Notes: generated from the letters alone by a model not told the origin. Numbered from the stretch's first letter, positions 35,554-45,005 are shown. The stretch is DNA of 64,000 nucleotides from Rhizobium hidalgonense (GCF_002914525.1 NZ_LODW01000139.1:124001-188000); one strand, 5' to 3'. Made by a program: numbers and translations.

Positions 35554-36006
35554 TCAAGCGGCGATCTTTCGCAGCATGGCGTTTGCAGAGGAGCAGCTCA
35601 TCGCTTCCGCGATCATATCGGCATCCTCATTGCTGATGCCGAACAGGCCGAAGCGAAGCTGGTAGCCCCAGTTGGGGCCGACCCGTGTGAAGGCCAGCCG
35701 ATCAAGCAGGGGCCGGATCGGCGTTTCCTCTGCAGCCCGCCAATCGACATCCCGCCGCCAGGGCCTGAAACCGCTTTCCATCTCCACCTGGTAGGGCTCG
35801 CCGTCGCGTGCCGCGCCGATCGCGGTGAAAGCCTGCAAGCGGTCCTTGCCGCCAAAGACGACGGTGGGCGAGTAGTAGATCACCCGATCCCCGGGCGTGA
35901 TTCGCCTCAGAGGTGATGCCTTGCCGTGACAGACCTGCATGAAGCCGGCTTGGCGGCCGATTCGGACATGCGCTGCGGAAGCAACGGCGATCCAGGCTTT
36001 GGCCAT
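35554..36006 (-). CDS. EVE-domain protein (UPF0310)
   Basis: The protein has 150 residues. It matches the EVE/UPF0310 pattern: WIAVASAAHV at the start, GFMQVCHGKASPLRRITPGDRVIYYSP, a central GEPYQVEM strand and GYQLRFGLFGIS near the end. The fold is related to PUA and YTH domains that bind modified bases, and some members are tied to sensing of modified DNA. A good GAGGAGG site overlaps the end of the VOC gene, and the two are three bases apart, so they are co-transcribed. Function here is unknown. Confidence 0.85.
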   Translation of the reverse strand: MAKAWIAVASAAHVRIGRQAGFMQVCHGKASPLRRITPGDRVIYYSPTVVFGGKDRLQAFTAIGAARDGEPYQVEMESGFRPWRRDVDWRAAEETPIRPLLDRLAFTRVGPNWGYQLRFGLFGISNEDADMIAEAMSCSSANAMLRKIAA

Positions 36007-36009
36007 GGG

Positions 36010-36384
36010 TCAAACCTCCTCGGCCATGGAGTAGACACGCAGGCGATGCCCATCCGGATCGGCGGCCACGAAGCTTCGGCCGAAATCGAGATCGGTCGGC
36101 GCCATGACGATATTCGCGCCCTTGGCCTGCCAATCGGCGTGGGTCGCATCGATCTCGCTTGATGTCGCGACCTTAAAGCCTATTTCGCAGCCACCGCCGG
36201 GGACTGCCGGCGCGGGCTCCACGCCCGCTTTGCCCCAGAGACCGAGCCCGAGGCCGGATGGCAAAATGAACATGGCGAAGGTCTCGCTCGCTTCCACGGG
36301 CTCCTTCCCGAGCAGCTTGGTGTAGAAGCGGGCGCTCGCCGGGGCGTCGTTTACGTAGAGAAGAATGCTGTTGCTGGCGGTCAT
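36010..36384 (-). CDS. VOC family (glyoxalase/bleomycin-resistance fold) protein
   Basis: The protein has 124 residues from ATG 36384 with AGGAGA upstream. It has two beta-alpha-beta-beta-beta modules, with ILLYVNDAPASARFYTKLLG at the start and FVAADPDGHRLRVYSM at the end. Such proteins bind metal and act as dioxygenases, glyoxalases or drug binders. The usual first-module metal His is not obvious (LLYVND), so catalysis is uncertain. A strong inverted repeat lies 44-68 bases upstream, just after the WYL regulator gene. Confidence 0.87.
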   Translation of the reverse strand: MTASNSILLYVNDAPASARFYTKLLGKEPVEASETFAMFILPSGLGLGLWGKAGVEPAPAVPGGGCEIGFKVATSSEIDATHADWQAKGANIVMAPTDLDFGRSFVAADPDGHRLRVYSMAEEV

Positions 36385-36427
36385 AAAAGTCTCCTGTTGT
36401 TCGTTGGACAGCAGAAACTTATGACCT

Positions 36428-36452
36428 GATACTGCCAAATTCTGGCAGTATC
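36428..36452. promoter_or_regulatory. Candidate WYL-regulator operator, VOC promoter
   Basis: A perfect 10-bp inverted repeat GATACTGCCA-N5-TGGCAGTATC. Its core CTGCCA-N5-TGGCAG recurs before the WYL regulator gene. It overlaps the regulator's stop codon and lies 44 bases upstream of the VOC start. Confidence 0.7.
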
Positions 36453-37146
36453 ATACGTCTCGATGCGGTATTCCCTGGATCTCCCGCCACTGTTTCAGCA
36501 GCGCCTGCCTGCGCTTGGGATAACGCGCGTCGAGCGCTTGCGCATGCACGATTCGATCCGTGCGGAACGAGCGGAAATCCTGGCGGAGTTCGCACCATCC
36601 GAGGAGGACGCGCACCTGGTCGAAAAAGGCAAGCGCGAACGGCCACACCAAACGCTCCGACGCCACGCCGGCTCCGTCGCTATAGGACAGGGAAAGCTTG
36701 CGTTCGGTGCGGATCGCCTTGCGCAGTAGCGCTGGATCGACCGAGTCGACAGGGATTTTGACGCCCGGCCCCACAAGAAGGGCGGATGCATCCAGCGCGT
36801 CGCGCAGTTCGGGCGGTAGCACGGCAGCGATCCGCGCCAGCGCATTTCGCGCCGCATCGCGTAATGGATCGTCCCCTCTGTCCGCCACCCACCGCGAGCC
36901 GAGGACGAGCGCTTCTATCTCCTCCGGCGGAAACATCAGCGGTGGCAGGAGAAATCCCGGTTTCAGGATATAACCGACACCCGGTTCGCCCTCGATGGCC
37001 GCGCCCTGGGCCTGAAGGCTGGCGATATCCCGATAAAGCGTGCGAATACTGACGCCGATCTCGTCGGCCAGCACGCCGCCGCTCACCGGCCGGCGGTGGC
37101 GGCGCAATACCTGAAGAAGGTCGAGGAGGCGTTCGGAGCGGGACAT
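36451..37146 (-). CDS. WYL-domain transcriptional regulator (YafY type)
   Basis: The protein has 231 residues. A winged helix-turn-helix (RLLDLLQVLRRHRRPVSG, then IGVSIRTLYRDIASLQ) precedes a linker (GVGYILKPGF) and a WYL-type ligand-binding region (LSLSYSDGAGVASERLVWPF, VLLGWCELRQDFRSFRTDRI). WYL domains sense small ligands or nucleic acid. The gene is followed by the VOC and EVE genes. The same operator core lies at its own promoter and in front of the VOC gene, which suggests autoregulation and control of both neighbours. Confidence 0.9.
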   Translation of the reverse strand: MSRSERLLDLLQVLRRHRRPVSGGVLADEIGVSIRTLYRDIASLQAQGAAIEGEPGVGYILKPGFLLPPLMFPPEEIEALVLGSRWVADRGDDPLRDAARNALARIAAVLPPELRDALDASALLVGPGVKIPVDSVDPALLRKAIRTERKLSLSYSDGAGVASERLVWPFALAFFDQVRVLLGWCELRQDFRSFRTDRIVHAQALDARYPKRRQALLKQWREIQGIPHRDV

Positions 37147-37171
37147 GCGGCAAACTTATACAGGCTTGCTG

Positions 37172-37188
37172 CTGCCAGATAGTGGCAG
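37172..37188. promoter_or_regulatory. Candidate WYL-regulator operator, own promoter
   Basis: CTGCCA-N5-TGGCAG lies 26-42 bases upstream of the regulator ATG. It has the same arms and the same 5-base spacing as the site at 36428-36452. Confidence 0.65.
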
Positions 37189-37218
37189 GATGCGATTTGG
37201 ACGGGCCGGAGCCTTGCC

Positions 37219-38367
37219 TCAAAACCTCGAATTGCCGGCAATCATCGAGCGAATGATGCCAGCGGTTTTCTCAGCCCCTTCGAGATCGAGCGAGACCGGC
37301 CCGCGGCGCGGCGCGGCGAGCGCTTTTTCGACCGCTTCCTTCACATGGTCCGGCGTCAGTCCCGTTTCCGGCAGGATGTCGGCGAGATCCAGCGCCTGCA
37401 GCCGCTCGGCGCGCACCGTCTGCTCGGTCTCGCCGCCGGCGACGAAGGGGATGAGGATCGCCCGGCATTCGGTGCGCAGCAGATCGCCGACCGTGTTGTA
37501 GCCCGCCTGCGAGATCGAGACCTTGGCGCCGCGCAGCAGCGAGGGAAAATCCTTGCGGAAGCGCACCAGCGTCACGTTGTCAGCCGCATCCCGCGACAAT
37601 GCAGCGAAATCGGCTTCCGGCAGGTTCGGGCCTGATATCAGCAGCCAGCGAAGATTGCGCGGCAGCAGGGCCGCCGCCTCTTTCGCCGCGCCGATCAGCG
37701 CGGCGCCGACCGCGCCGCCGCCGGCCGATGCGATAATATCGAAGGTTTCAACCGGTTCCGGCGCCGGCGGCGCTGCCACGAGGCCGGTATAACGCAGCCT
37801 GTCGGCGATTTCTGACGTCAGCGGGAAGGTGTCCTCGAGCCTAATGAAGCCGGGGTCGCCATGGACGAGCACCGCATCGAAATGGTCCTTGACCAGAGCT
37901 GCAGTCTCCGCGTCGCGGCCGGCCTTGCGGTTTTCCTGGAGGATGTCACGCACCGAGCTCAAAAGCTTCGGCCGCGGTTCGGCCGTGTCGATCGCCGCCA
38001 GCAGGGGCAGCAGCTCGAAGCGCATCTGCCGCCGGCCGAAGGGGAAGGCTTCGATGATGACGACATCGGGCCTGGCGGCACGGAAGGCGTCAAGCAGCAG
38101 ATCGCGGCGGGCATTGAGGAAATCCTCGCCGGCCGGGCGGCCATCGGCATCGGCGAGGCCGGAAAAACCGGCATTGCTGGCGACAACCGGCGGCAGGGCG
38201 ACGGTCTTCACGCCTTCGCCGGGAAAACCCGGCACCGGCAGGCCGCCGGTGACGACCGTGACGTCGAAACCGTCCTTGGCGAGCGCATTGGCGATGCGGC
38301 TGGCACGGGCGATATGGCCGATGCCGAGCAGATGCTGGACGTAGAAGAAGATACGCGGTGCCGTCAT
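37219..38367 (-). CDS. Glycosyltransferase, MurG-like (GT28-type C-terminal domain)
   Basis: The protein has 382 residues. The N-terminus FYVQHLLGIGHIARASRIANAL has the glycine-rich GxGH motif of MurG-like GT-B enzymes. The C-terminal half has the sugar-nucleotide binding pattern (VSISQAGYNTVGDLLRTECRAILIPF, then ETEQTVRAERLQ). The ATG overlaps the stop of the preceding glycosyltransferase (ATGA), so they are coupled. It is the third gene of a three-gene operon and resembles the first gene in its N-terminal GHxxR motif. Target polymer unknown. Confidence 0.8.
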   Translation of the reverse strand: MTAPRIFFYVQHLLGIGHIARASRIANALAKDGFDVTVVTGGLPVPGFPGEGVKTVALPPVVASNAGFSGLADADGRPAGEDFLNARRDLLLDAFRAARPDVVIIEAFPFGRRQMRFELLPLLAAIDTAEPRPKLLSSVRDILQENRKAGRDAETAALVKDHFDAVLVHGDPGFIRLEDTFPLTSEIADRLRYTGLVAAPPAPEPVETFDIIASAGGGAVGAALIGAAKEAAALLPRNLRWLLISGPNLPEADFAALSRDAADNVTLVRFRKDFPSLLRGAKVSISQAGYNTVGDLLRTECRAILIPFVAGGETEQTVRAERLQALDLADILPETGLTPDHVKEAVEKALAAPRRGPVSLDLEGAEKTAGIIRSMIAGNSRF

Positions 38368-39611
38368 GACGCCTTCTGCCATTCGGCCTCGAACAAGCCG
38401 GTGAGCTGCCGGATGCTGGAGTGATAGTCGAAATCGGCGCGCACCCGCCTTTCGGCGGCGTCGCCAAGGCGCTTGCGCAGCGCCGGGTCGCGGATCGCCG
38501 TCTCCAGCGCTTTGGCAAGCAGCGCCGGATCCTCCGGCGGCACGACCAGGCCGTTTTCGCCGTCCTCCAAAAGTTCCGGCACGCCGGATACCGTCGTGGA
38601 GACGCAGACGAGCCGCTGGCTCGAGGCTTCCACAAGCACGTTCGGCAGGCCGTCGCGGTCGCCATTGGCGGCGATCCGGCAGGCAAGCGCGAAGAGGTCG
38701 GCGCGGCGGTAATGATCGAGCACGTCTTCCTGCGCCATGGCGCCCTTCCAGGCGATGCGGTTGGAGAGGCCGAGCTCTGCGGCCAGCGCCTTCAGTTTGG
38801 CCAGCGCCTCGCCGCCGCCGATATGGTCCATGCGCCAATGGAGGTCGGCGGGCAGCAGCGCCAGTGCCCGCAGCAGCACGTCGTAGCCCTTCTTCTCGAC
38901 GGCCCGGCCGACGCTGAGGATGACGGCGGGATCGTCGGGGTCGCTGCCGGTGCGGTCCGAACGCTCCCCGGCAAAATGGCCGAAACGGGCGAGATCGAGA
39001 CCGTGGTAGCTCAAGTGCACGGCGTCCTTGCGGGATGTCAGCGATCGCATGTGTTCATAGCCCGTCCGTGTGCAGGTGACGGCCCAGCGGGCGCTGCCGA
39101 GTTTTTCCTGCAGCTCCCAGTCGGGCGAGGTCCAGATGTCCTTGGCATGCGCCGAACAGGTCCAGGGTGTGCCGGTGAGGATGCTCGCATATTCCGCCAC
39201 CGAGGCTGGCGTGTGGATGAAATGGGCATGCAGCCATTCACCGCCATCAGGCCATTCGCGTCCCAGCACCAGCGCCTGGCCGAGACGGCGGAAGCGGTTG
39301 CGCGAGAGGTCGCGCGGGAGGTCGGCGAGGAAACGTTTGATCAGCGCCTTGAAACCGGGTTTGGAGAAGCCGGCGACCAGTCCCTTCAGCACGCGGATCG
39401 GTTCCTCGTGCAGATATTCCGGCAGGTAGACGACGCGCGCCTTGATCTCGTCATGCACGGGATGGCGTTTCTTGTCGGTTGGCCGGCGCATCGAAATCAA
39501 AGTGAGGTCGAAGCCGGCCTTTTCGAGACCGAGCAACTCCTGGGCGATGAAGGTTTCCGAAAGGCGGGGATAGCCTTTCAGCACGACGAGGATCTTGCGG
39601 CGTGGCGGCAA
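38364..39611 (-). CDS. Glycosyltransferase family 4 protein
   Basis: The protein has 415 residues with a GT-B fold. The N-terminus (LKGYPRLSETFIAQELLGLEKAGF) and C-terminal motifs (ILSVGRAVEKKGYDVLLRAL, GLPNVLVEASSQRLVCVSTTVSG) mark the GT4 group. It would transfer a sugar from a nucleotide donor at the inner face of the membrane. It sits between two MurG-like enzymes, nine bases after the first and overlapping the third. No flippase or polymerase gene is nearby, so this may make a glycolipid or modify a metabolite rather than build a capsule. Confidence 0.87.
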   Translation of the reverse strand: MPPRRKILVVLKGYPRLSETFIAQELLGLEKAGFDLTLISMRRPTDKKRHPVHDEIKARVVYLPEYLHEEPIRVLKGLVAGFSKPGFKALIKRFLADLPRDLSRNRFRRLGQALVLGREWPDGGEWLHAHFIHTPASVAEYASILTGTPWTCSAHAKDIWTSPDWELQEKLGSARWAVTCTRTGYEHMRSLTSRKDAVHLSYHGLDLARFGHFAGERSDRTGSDPDDPAVILSVGRAVEKKGYDVLLRALALLPADLHWRMDHIGGGEALAKLKALAAELGLSNRIAWKGAMAQEDVLDHYRRADLFALACRIAANGDRDGLPNVLVEASSQRLVCVSTTVSGVPELLEDGENGLVVPPEDPALLAKALETAIRDPALRKRLGDAAERRVRADFDYHSSIRQLTGLFEAEWQKAS

Positions 39612-39620
39612 GGCTGTGGC

Positions 39621-40826
39621 CTATTCCGCGACGAGGGAAAGGTGGCTGGCGCGGCCGTCGATCCATCGCCCGACTGTCTGCGAGATGTGGTCCAGCCCTT
39701 CGAGATGCATATTGCTGCCGCTCTTCGACGGCGGCAGGCGGAAGGGCAGGCGCTTCAGAGCCTCGGCCATGATGGTGGGATCGGCTGATTGCTCCGGCTG
39801 CAGCATATCGACGAGGCCGAGCTCGCTGGCGCGCTTGGCGCGCAGCAGCTGTTCCTCGCGCGGCTTGACGCGCGGCACGATGAGGGCCGGCTTGTCGAAG
39901 GAGAGGATCTCGCAATAGGTGTTGTAGCCGCCCATGGCAACGACGCCGGTGGCGCCGTCGATCAACTCTTCCATGTGGTTGTCGAACTCGATCACTTCGA
40001 TATAGGGAATGGCTTCGCCCTTCTGCACCAGCTTGGCGCGCTCGGCGGCCGGCATATAGGGGCCGAGCACGACGAGCGCCTTCTGCGTCAGCGTCGGATC
40101 GGCCTCGTAGGCGTTCATCACGTCGTGGACGAGATCGGAGCCGTCGCCGCCGCCGCCTGTCGTGACCAGCAGGTAATTATCCTTGCGGGCGTTGATCGAG
40201 GTCTTGCCCTTGGAGACGCTGCGCTGCAGGAAGCCGACGAAATCCATCTTCCGGCGCAGGCTCACCGGCACGTCGAGACCGATCAGCGGATCGTAGAAAT
40301 CAGGCGGGCCATAGACCCAGACGCTGTCGTAATATTGGTCGATCTTCTGCATGATGCCGTTCCTCTTCCACTCGGCCTCGAGCAGATGCGGCGCGTCCAT
40401 GATTTCGCGCAGGCCGAGCACCAGTACGGTGCCGCGGGCCTTCAGATAGGCGAGCGTATCCTCGACCTCGCCCTTTAGCCCCATCGGCTCCTTGTCGACG
40501 ATGAAAATATCCGGCTGGAACGTTTCGGCCGTGTGGCGGATGCTCGATTCGCGCATCTTCAGCGTTTCGTGCAGGTCGATGTGGCTGGCAAGCGAGGTAT
40601 ATTCGCCGTTGCGCAGCTTGATGACGCTCGGGATCTTCACGAAGTCGACGCGGGCGCGATAGTCGAAGGCGCCGGCGATGGTCGCGCCCGAAATGATCAG
40701 GATGTTGAGGCCGCGATAATCCTCGACCAGCGCATGGGCGATGGCGCGACAGCGCCTGAGATGGCCGAGGCCGAAGGTGTCGTGACTGTACATGAGGATG
40801 CGCGCATCTTCGAGACGTCTCACCAT
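39621..40826 (-). CDS. Glycosyltransferase, MurG-like
   Basis: The protein has 401 residues from ATG 40826 with GGAGGGA upstream (an in-frame start nine codons earlier lacks a site). MYSHDTFGLGHLRRCRAIAHAL contains the GxGHxxR motif. A C-terminal GT28-like region (TGVVAMGGYNTYCEILSFDKPALIVPR) is the donor-binding site. It is the first gene of the glycosyltransferase operon. It resembles the third gene, suggesting an old duplication or paired steps. Confidence 0.82.
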   Translation of the reverse strand: MVRRLEDARILMYSHDTFGLGHLRRCRAIAHALVEDYRGLNILIISGATIAGAFDYRARVDFVKIPSVIKLRNGEYTSLASHIDLHETLKMRESSIRHTAETFQPDIFIVDKEPMGLKGEVEDTLAYLKARGTVLVLGLREIMDAPHLLEAEWKRNGIMQKIDQYYDSVWVYGPPDFYDPLIGLDVPVSLRRKMDFVGFLQRSVSKGKTSINARKDNYLLVTTGGGGDGSDLVHDVMNAYEADPTLTQKALVVLGPYMPAAERAKLVQKGEAIPYIEVIEFDNHMEELIDGATGVVAMGGYNTYCEILSFDKPALIVPRVKPREEQLLRAKRASELGLVDMLQPEQSADPTIMAEALKRLPFRLPPSKSGSNMHLEGLDHISQTVGRWIDGRASHLSLVAE

Positions 40827-40923
40827 GGGTGTTCCCTCCGGGGTGAACAACATGCGTTAGTACCCCCACCGTCCGGAGGCCACGTGGCGGGGGCGGTGCC
40901 AGAAGGCGCCGCCGGGTTTTCTG

Positions 40924-42096
40924 CTATTTGTAGGGATCTGCCGCATCACGCAAGCCGTCTCCCAGAAAGTTGAACGCCAAAATGACAAGAACAACAGGAA
41001 TGATTGGATAGAGCAGCCAGGGATAAAAGGCGATGACACTGACGCTTTTTGCCTCGGTCAGCAGAATGCCCCAACTGGTGATCGGCGGGCGAAGGCCGAG
41101 GCCAAGGAAGGAGAGCGCGGTTTCGCCGAGGATCATGCCGGGGATCGAAATCGTCGCCGAGGCAATCAGATGCGACATGAAGCCCGGCACCAGATGCCGG
41201 CCGATGATGCGCGGCGTGCTGGCGCCCATCAGTTGCGCCGCCTGGACGTAATCCTCCTCGCGCAGCGCCAGAAGCTTGGAGCGCACGGCGCGCGCCAGCC
41301 CCGTCCAGTCGATGATGCCGAGAATGACGGTGATGCCGAAATAGATGACGATCGGACTCCAGGTCACCGGCATGATGGCGGCCAGCGCCATCCACAGCGG
41401 CAGGCTCGGCAGCGATTGCAGCACTTCGATCAGGCGCTGGACGACGAGATCGAAAATACCGCCCCAATAGCCGGCAAGGCCGCCAATGACGATGCCGAGC
41501 ACGAAGCTGATCGATATGCCGATCAGACCGATCGTCAGCGATATCCGCGCGCCGTAGAGGATGCGCGACAGCACGTCACGGCCGAGCCGGTCGGTGCCGA
41601 GCAGGAACATCTGGCCGCCGATCGACGGGCAGACCAGATGATAGTTCGAGGCGACGACACCCCAGAATTTATAGGCATCGCCGCGGCAGAAGAAACGGAT
41701 CGGCTGCACGTCGTTCGGCCTGTCGGTATAGACACGGTGCAGCGTGTCGAGATCGAGCGTCATGCTGCGACCGTAGACGAAGGGTCCGACGAACTCGCCC
41801 TTGTCGAAGAAATGGACGCGCTGCGGCGGCGCATGGATGAAATCCACATTGCGCGTATGCAGGCCGTACGGCGCCAGGAACTCGACGATCAGGATCATCA
41901 GGTAGACGGCGGCGAGAAAAATGCCGGAGATCAAGGCCAGCTTGTGCTGCTTGAACTTCCACCACATCAGCTGCTTCTGCGAAGCGAGATGGATGCGCGA
42001 TTGCGCCGCCGTCATGGTCTCGGTCGCGTGCGGATCGAAGGGAGCGGTCGAAACGTAGTGCGGCAGCGGCGCGCCGGGTGCGGGAAGGGGCGACAT
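40924..42096 (-). CDS. Peptide ABC transporter permease (YejE/DppC type)
   Basis: The protein has 390 residues: an N-terminal membrane helix, a large periplasmic insert (about residues 75-180, containing HAPPQRVHFF and FGVV-like segments), then the binding-protein-dependent permease core. The EAA loop is AAQLMGASTPRIIGRHLVPG. The long insert is typical of the YejE kind. TAATG links it to the upstream permease (one-base overlap). It is the last gene of the importer operon. Confidence 0.88.
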   Translation of the reverse strand: MSPLPAPGAPLPHYVSTAPFDPHATETMTAAQSRIHLASQKQLMWWKFKQHKLALISGIFLAAVYLMILIVEFLAPYGLHTRNVDFIHAPPQRVHFFDKGEFVGPFVYGRSMTLDLDTLHRVYTDRPNDVQPIRFFCRGDAYKFWGVVASNYHLVCPSIGGQMFLLGTDRLGRDVLSRILYGARISLTIGLIGISISFVLGIVIGGLAGYWGGIFDLVVQRLIEVLQSLPSLPLWMALAAIMPVTWSPIVIYFGITVILGIIDWTGLARAVRSKLLALREEDYVQAAQLMGASTPRIIGRHLVPGFMSHLIASATISIPGMILGETALSFLGLGLRPPITSWGILLTEAKSVSVIAFYPWLLYPIIPVVLVILAFNFLGDGLRDAADPYK

Positions 42097-43094
42097 TATT
42101 TGGTGCTCCTGCCTTGCAGACGGATGCGGGGATCGAGGAAGCCGAGTGCGATGTCGGAGATCAAAACGCCGATGACGTTGAGGAAGGCCAAAAACATCAG
42201 GAAGGAGCCGGCGAGATACATGTCCTGGCTCTGCAGCGCCTTGATCAGCATTGGCCCCGTCGTCTCCAGTGACAGCACGATCGCGACGATTTCGGCGCCT
42301 GATATGATCGACGGAAGGATCGAGCCGATATCGGCGACGAAGAAGTTGAGCGCCATGCGCAGCGGATATTTGAGCAGCGCCCGCATCGGATGCAGGCCCT
42401 TGGCGCGCGCCGTCGTCACATATTGCTTCTGCATCTCGTCGAGCAGGTTGGCGCGCAGCCGCCGGATCATGCCGGCAGTACCGGCCGTGCCGACAATGAT
42501 CACCGGGATCCACAGGTGAGAGAGGATCGAGCGCGCCTTCTCCCAGCTCATCGGCGCCGAGATATATTGCTGGTCCATTAGATGGCCGATCGAGATGCCG
42601 AACCAGATATTGGCGAAATACATCAGGATCAGCGCCAGCATGAAGTTCGGAATGGCGATGCCGAGCAGGCCGAGGAAGGTCAGCCCGTAATCGCTCCAGC
42701 TATATTGGTGCGTGGCCGAGTAGATGCCGATCGGAAAGGCGATCAGCCAGGTGAGCAGGATCGTTGTGAAGGAGACGAGGATCGTCAGCCACAGGCGCTC
42801 GCCGACCACGTCGGAAACCGGCATCTGGTATTCGAAGGAATAGCCGAAATCGCCGTGCAGCATGCCGCCGACCCAGTAGAAATAGCGCACGATCTCCGGT
42901 TTGTCGAAGCCGTATTGCTGGCGCATCTCCTCGATTTCCTGGAGATTGGCGGTTTCGCCGGAGGCGCGCAGCTCGGCGATCTGGCTCTCGAAGAAGTCGC
43001 CCGGCGGCAGCTCGATGATGGTGAAAACCAGCGCCGAAATGACGAAGAGCGTCGGCACCATGGCGGCCATACGCCAGAGAATATATCTGAGCAC
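42096..43094 (-). CDS. Peptide ABC transporter permease (YejB/DppB type)
   Basis: The protein has 332 residues and about six membrane helices. The start MLRYILWRMAAMVPTLFVIS and the EAA loop TTARAKGLHPMRALLKYPLR are typical. The PPGDFFES segment with a long acidic insert fits the YejB group. It partners the following permease to make the membrane channel. The gap to the binding protein gene is three bases. Confidence 0.9.
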   Translation of the reverse strand: MLRYILWRMAAMVPTLFVISALVFTIIELPPGDFFESQIAELRASGETANLQEIEEMRQQYGFDKPEIVRYFYWVGGMLHGDFGYSFEYQMPVSDVVGERLWLTILVSFTTILLTWLIAFPIGIYSATHQYSWSDYGLTFLGLLGIAIPNFMLALILMYFANIWFGISIGHLMDQQYISAPMSWEKARSILSHLWIPVIIVGTAGTAGMIRRLRANLLDEMQKQYVTTARAKGLHPMRALLKYPLRMALNFFVADIGSILPSIISGAEIVAIVLSLETTGPMLIKALQSQDMYLAGSFLMFLAFLNVIGVLISDIALGFLDPRIRLQGRSTK

Positions 43095-43097
43095 GCC

Positions 43098-45005
43098 TCA
43101 GGCCTCCTTGTACCAGAATGCATCCGGCATGTAGATGCCGAGATAGGAGGTGGGATCGAAGCCGTAGAGGGCTTTCTCCGGCAGGTTCTGCAGCTTGGCG
43201 GCGCGAAGGATCGGCTGCAGCGTGCTGTTGATCAGGCCGATCGAGAACACCTGCTGCGTATAGAGCGACAGCATCTTGTGCCAGATCACCTGGCGCTCCT
43301 CGAATTTCGCCGTCGAGCCCCATTGTTTGAGCAGGTCGACCAGTTCGGCCGCTTCCGGCAGGTCGGGGGCCGTGCCCTCCTGGCCGGCCGAGAGGTAATG
43401 CATGCCCCAGAGCGGCCATTGCAGCTGATCGTCGAGGGTCGGCGCCAGTCCCGAGGGCGACATGTCGGCTGTGGGAACGCCATTGTCGAGGCCGTACCAG
43501 ATCGACATCATGATCGAGCCGCTCATGGCGCGGTTGCGGAAGACGTCGCGCTGCGAGGTGCGGGTATAGAGCGCAAGGCCGATATTGGCCCAGTGATCGT
43601 GCACCAGCTCCAGCACGTCGGTATCGAGATTGCTCTCGCCGGCGGTTTCGACGGTAATCTCGGCGCGCCGCCCGTCCGGCAGCAGCCTTATGCCGTCGTC
43701 GCCGCGCTTGGTCAGGCCGACCTCGTCGAGCAGGCGGTTGGCTTCGTCGGCATCGAACTTCACGAAGGCGTCGGCATATTCCTGCTTGAACAGCGGGCTG
43801 TCCGGCAGGACGGTATCGGCGCTCGGCGTGCCCAAGCCATAGAAGGCGACCATGTTGATCTCGTGCCGGTCGATCGCCAGCGACAAGGCGCGGCGCAAGC
43901 GCACGTCGCGGAACAGGCGGCGCCATACCTCGTCGGCGCAGTTGAGGTTCGGCAGCAGCGTGATGCGCGAGCCACGCGCCACCTTCCAGAGATTGACCTT
44001 TACCGGGAAGCGCTTCTCGGCCTCCTTGAGGAAGGTGTAGTCGTTGAAGTCGATGCCGGTCGCCTGCAGGTCGGCCTCGCCGGCACCCGCCTTGGCGGCG
44101 ATGATCGACGAGGAGGAGACGTTGAGGATGAACCGGTCGAGATAGGGCAGCTGCCTGCCGGTCTCGTCGACGCGGTGAAAGAACGGGTTGCGTTCGAAGA
44201 CGAATTGCTCGGCCGGCAGCGGCGTCGTGTTGCGCCAGGGATCGAGCGTCGGCAGGTTGGGATTCTCCGGCCGGTAGGAGCGGGCCATCTTGATGTGCAG
44301 GTCCTGCCATTTCTTGACGCGGCTGGCCTGCATCATCTGTTCCATCTTCGCCTGGTCGGGCTGGAACTTCTTGTGGAACTGCTTGAGATAATGTGCCGGC
44401 CCGACGATGACGAGCGGGATGGGGCCGGCGAGCGTCGGCAGGAACATCGGGTTGGGTTTGTCCCAGCTATAGCGCACCGTCAGCGGATCGAGCACCTCGA
44501 AGCGCGGCAGATTGCCGTGCGGGCGCAACTCCAGCGCGCCGCCGCCGGGCGTCAGCTTGTCGTTCAGGATGACGTCTTCCCACCAGTAGCGGAAATCGTC
44601 GGCCGTGAACGGCTCTCCGTCCGACCATTTATGGCCCTCGCGCAGCGTGAAGGTGAAGACCGTGTCGTCTTCGGAGTGGAAATCGGCGAGAATATCAGGC
44701 TGGAACTGCAGGTGCTTGTCGTAGCCGATCAGCCGGGCATAACCGTAGATCGTCATGAAGCGGATGTCGCGCTGGCTGCCGATGATGGTGCGCACCGTGC
44801 CGCCGTAGCTGCCGGGTGCAAGCCCCATCTCCTTCAGGTTGACGATGCGCGGGCGGGCGGGAATCCGCTCGGCCATCGGCGGCAGGCTGCCCGAGGTCAG
44901 CCGCTCCTTGAGAAACTCCGGCTCGCCGGCCTGTTCGGCCCGAAGCACGGCCGGTGCGATCGCCGCACCGACGAGACCGCCCAGAAAAATGCGACGCGTC
45001 ACCAT
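43098..45005 (-). CDS. Peptide ABC transporter substrate-binding protein, Tat-exported
   Basis: The protein has 635 residues with a twin-arginine signal (TRRIFLGGLVGAAIAPAVL). The rest is a family 5 extracellular solute-binding protein, with GHKWSDGEPFTADDFRYWWEDV and SLAIDRHEINMVAFYGLG. The length is like YejA-type proteins, larger than DppA. It binds oligopeptides or related compounds in the periplasm. Its ATG overlaps the stop of the ATPase gene (TGATG). Confidence 0.92.
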   Translation of the reverse strand: MVTRRIFLGGLVGAAIAPAVLRAEQAGEPEFLKERLTSGSLPPMAERIPARPRIVNLKEMGLAPGSYGGTVRTIIGSQRDIRFMTIYGYARLIGYDKHLQFQPDILADFHSEDDTVFTFTLREGHKWSDGEPFTADDFRYWWEDVILNDKLTPGGGALELRPHGNLPRFEVLDPLTVRYSWDKPNPMFLPTLAGPIPLVIVGPAHYLKQFHKKFQPDQAKMEQMMQASRVKKWQDLHIKMARSYRPENPNLPTLDPWRNTTPLPAEQFVFERNPFFHRVDETGRQLPYLDRFILNVSSSSIIAAKAGAGEADLQATGIDFNDYTFLKEAEKRFPVKVNLWKVARGSRITLLPNLNCADEVWRRLFRDVRLRRALSLAIDRHEINMVAFYGLGTPSADTVLPDSPLFKQEYADAFVKFDADEANRLLDEVGLTKRGDDGIRLLPDGRRAEITVETAGESNLDTDVLELVHDHWANIGLALYTRTSQRDVFRNRAMSGSIMMSIWYGLDNGVPTADMSPSGLAPTLDDQLQWPLWGMHYLSAGQEGTAPDLPEAAELVDLLKQWGSTAKFEERQVIWHKMLSLYTQQVFSIGLINSTLQPILRAAKLQNLPEKALYGFDPTSYLGIYMPDAFWYKEA

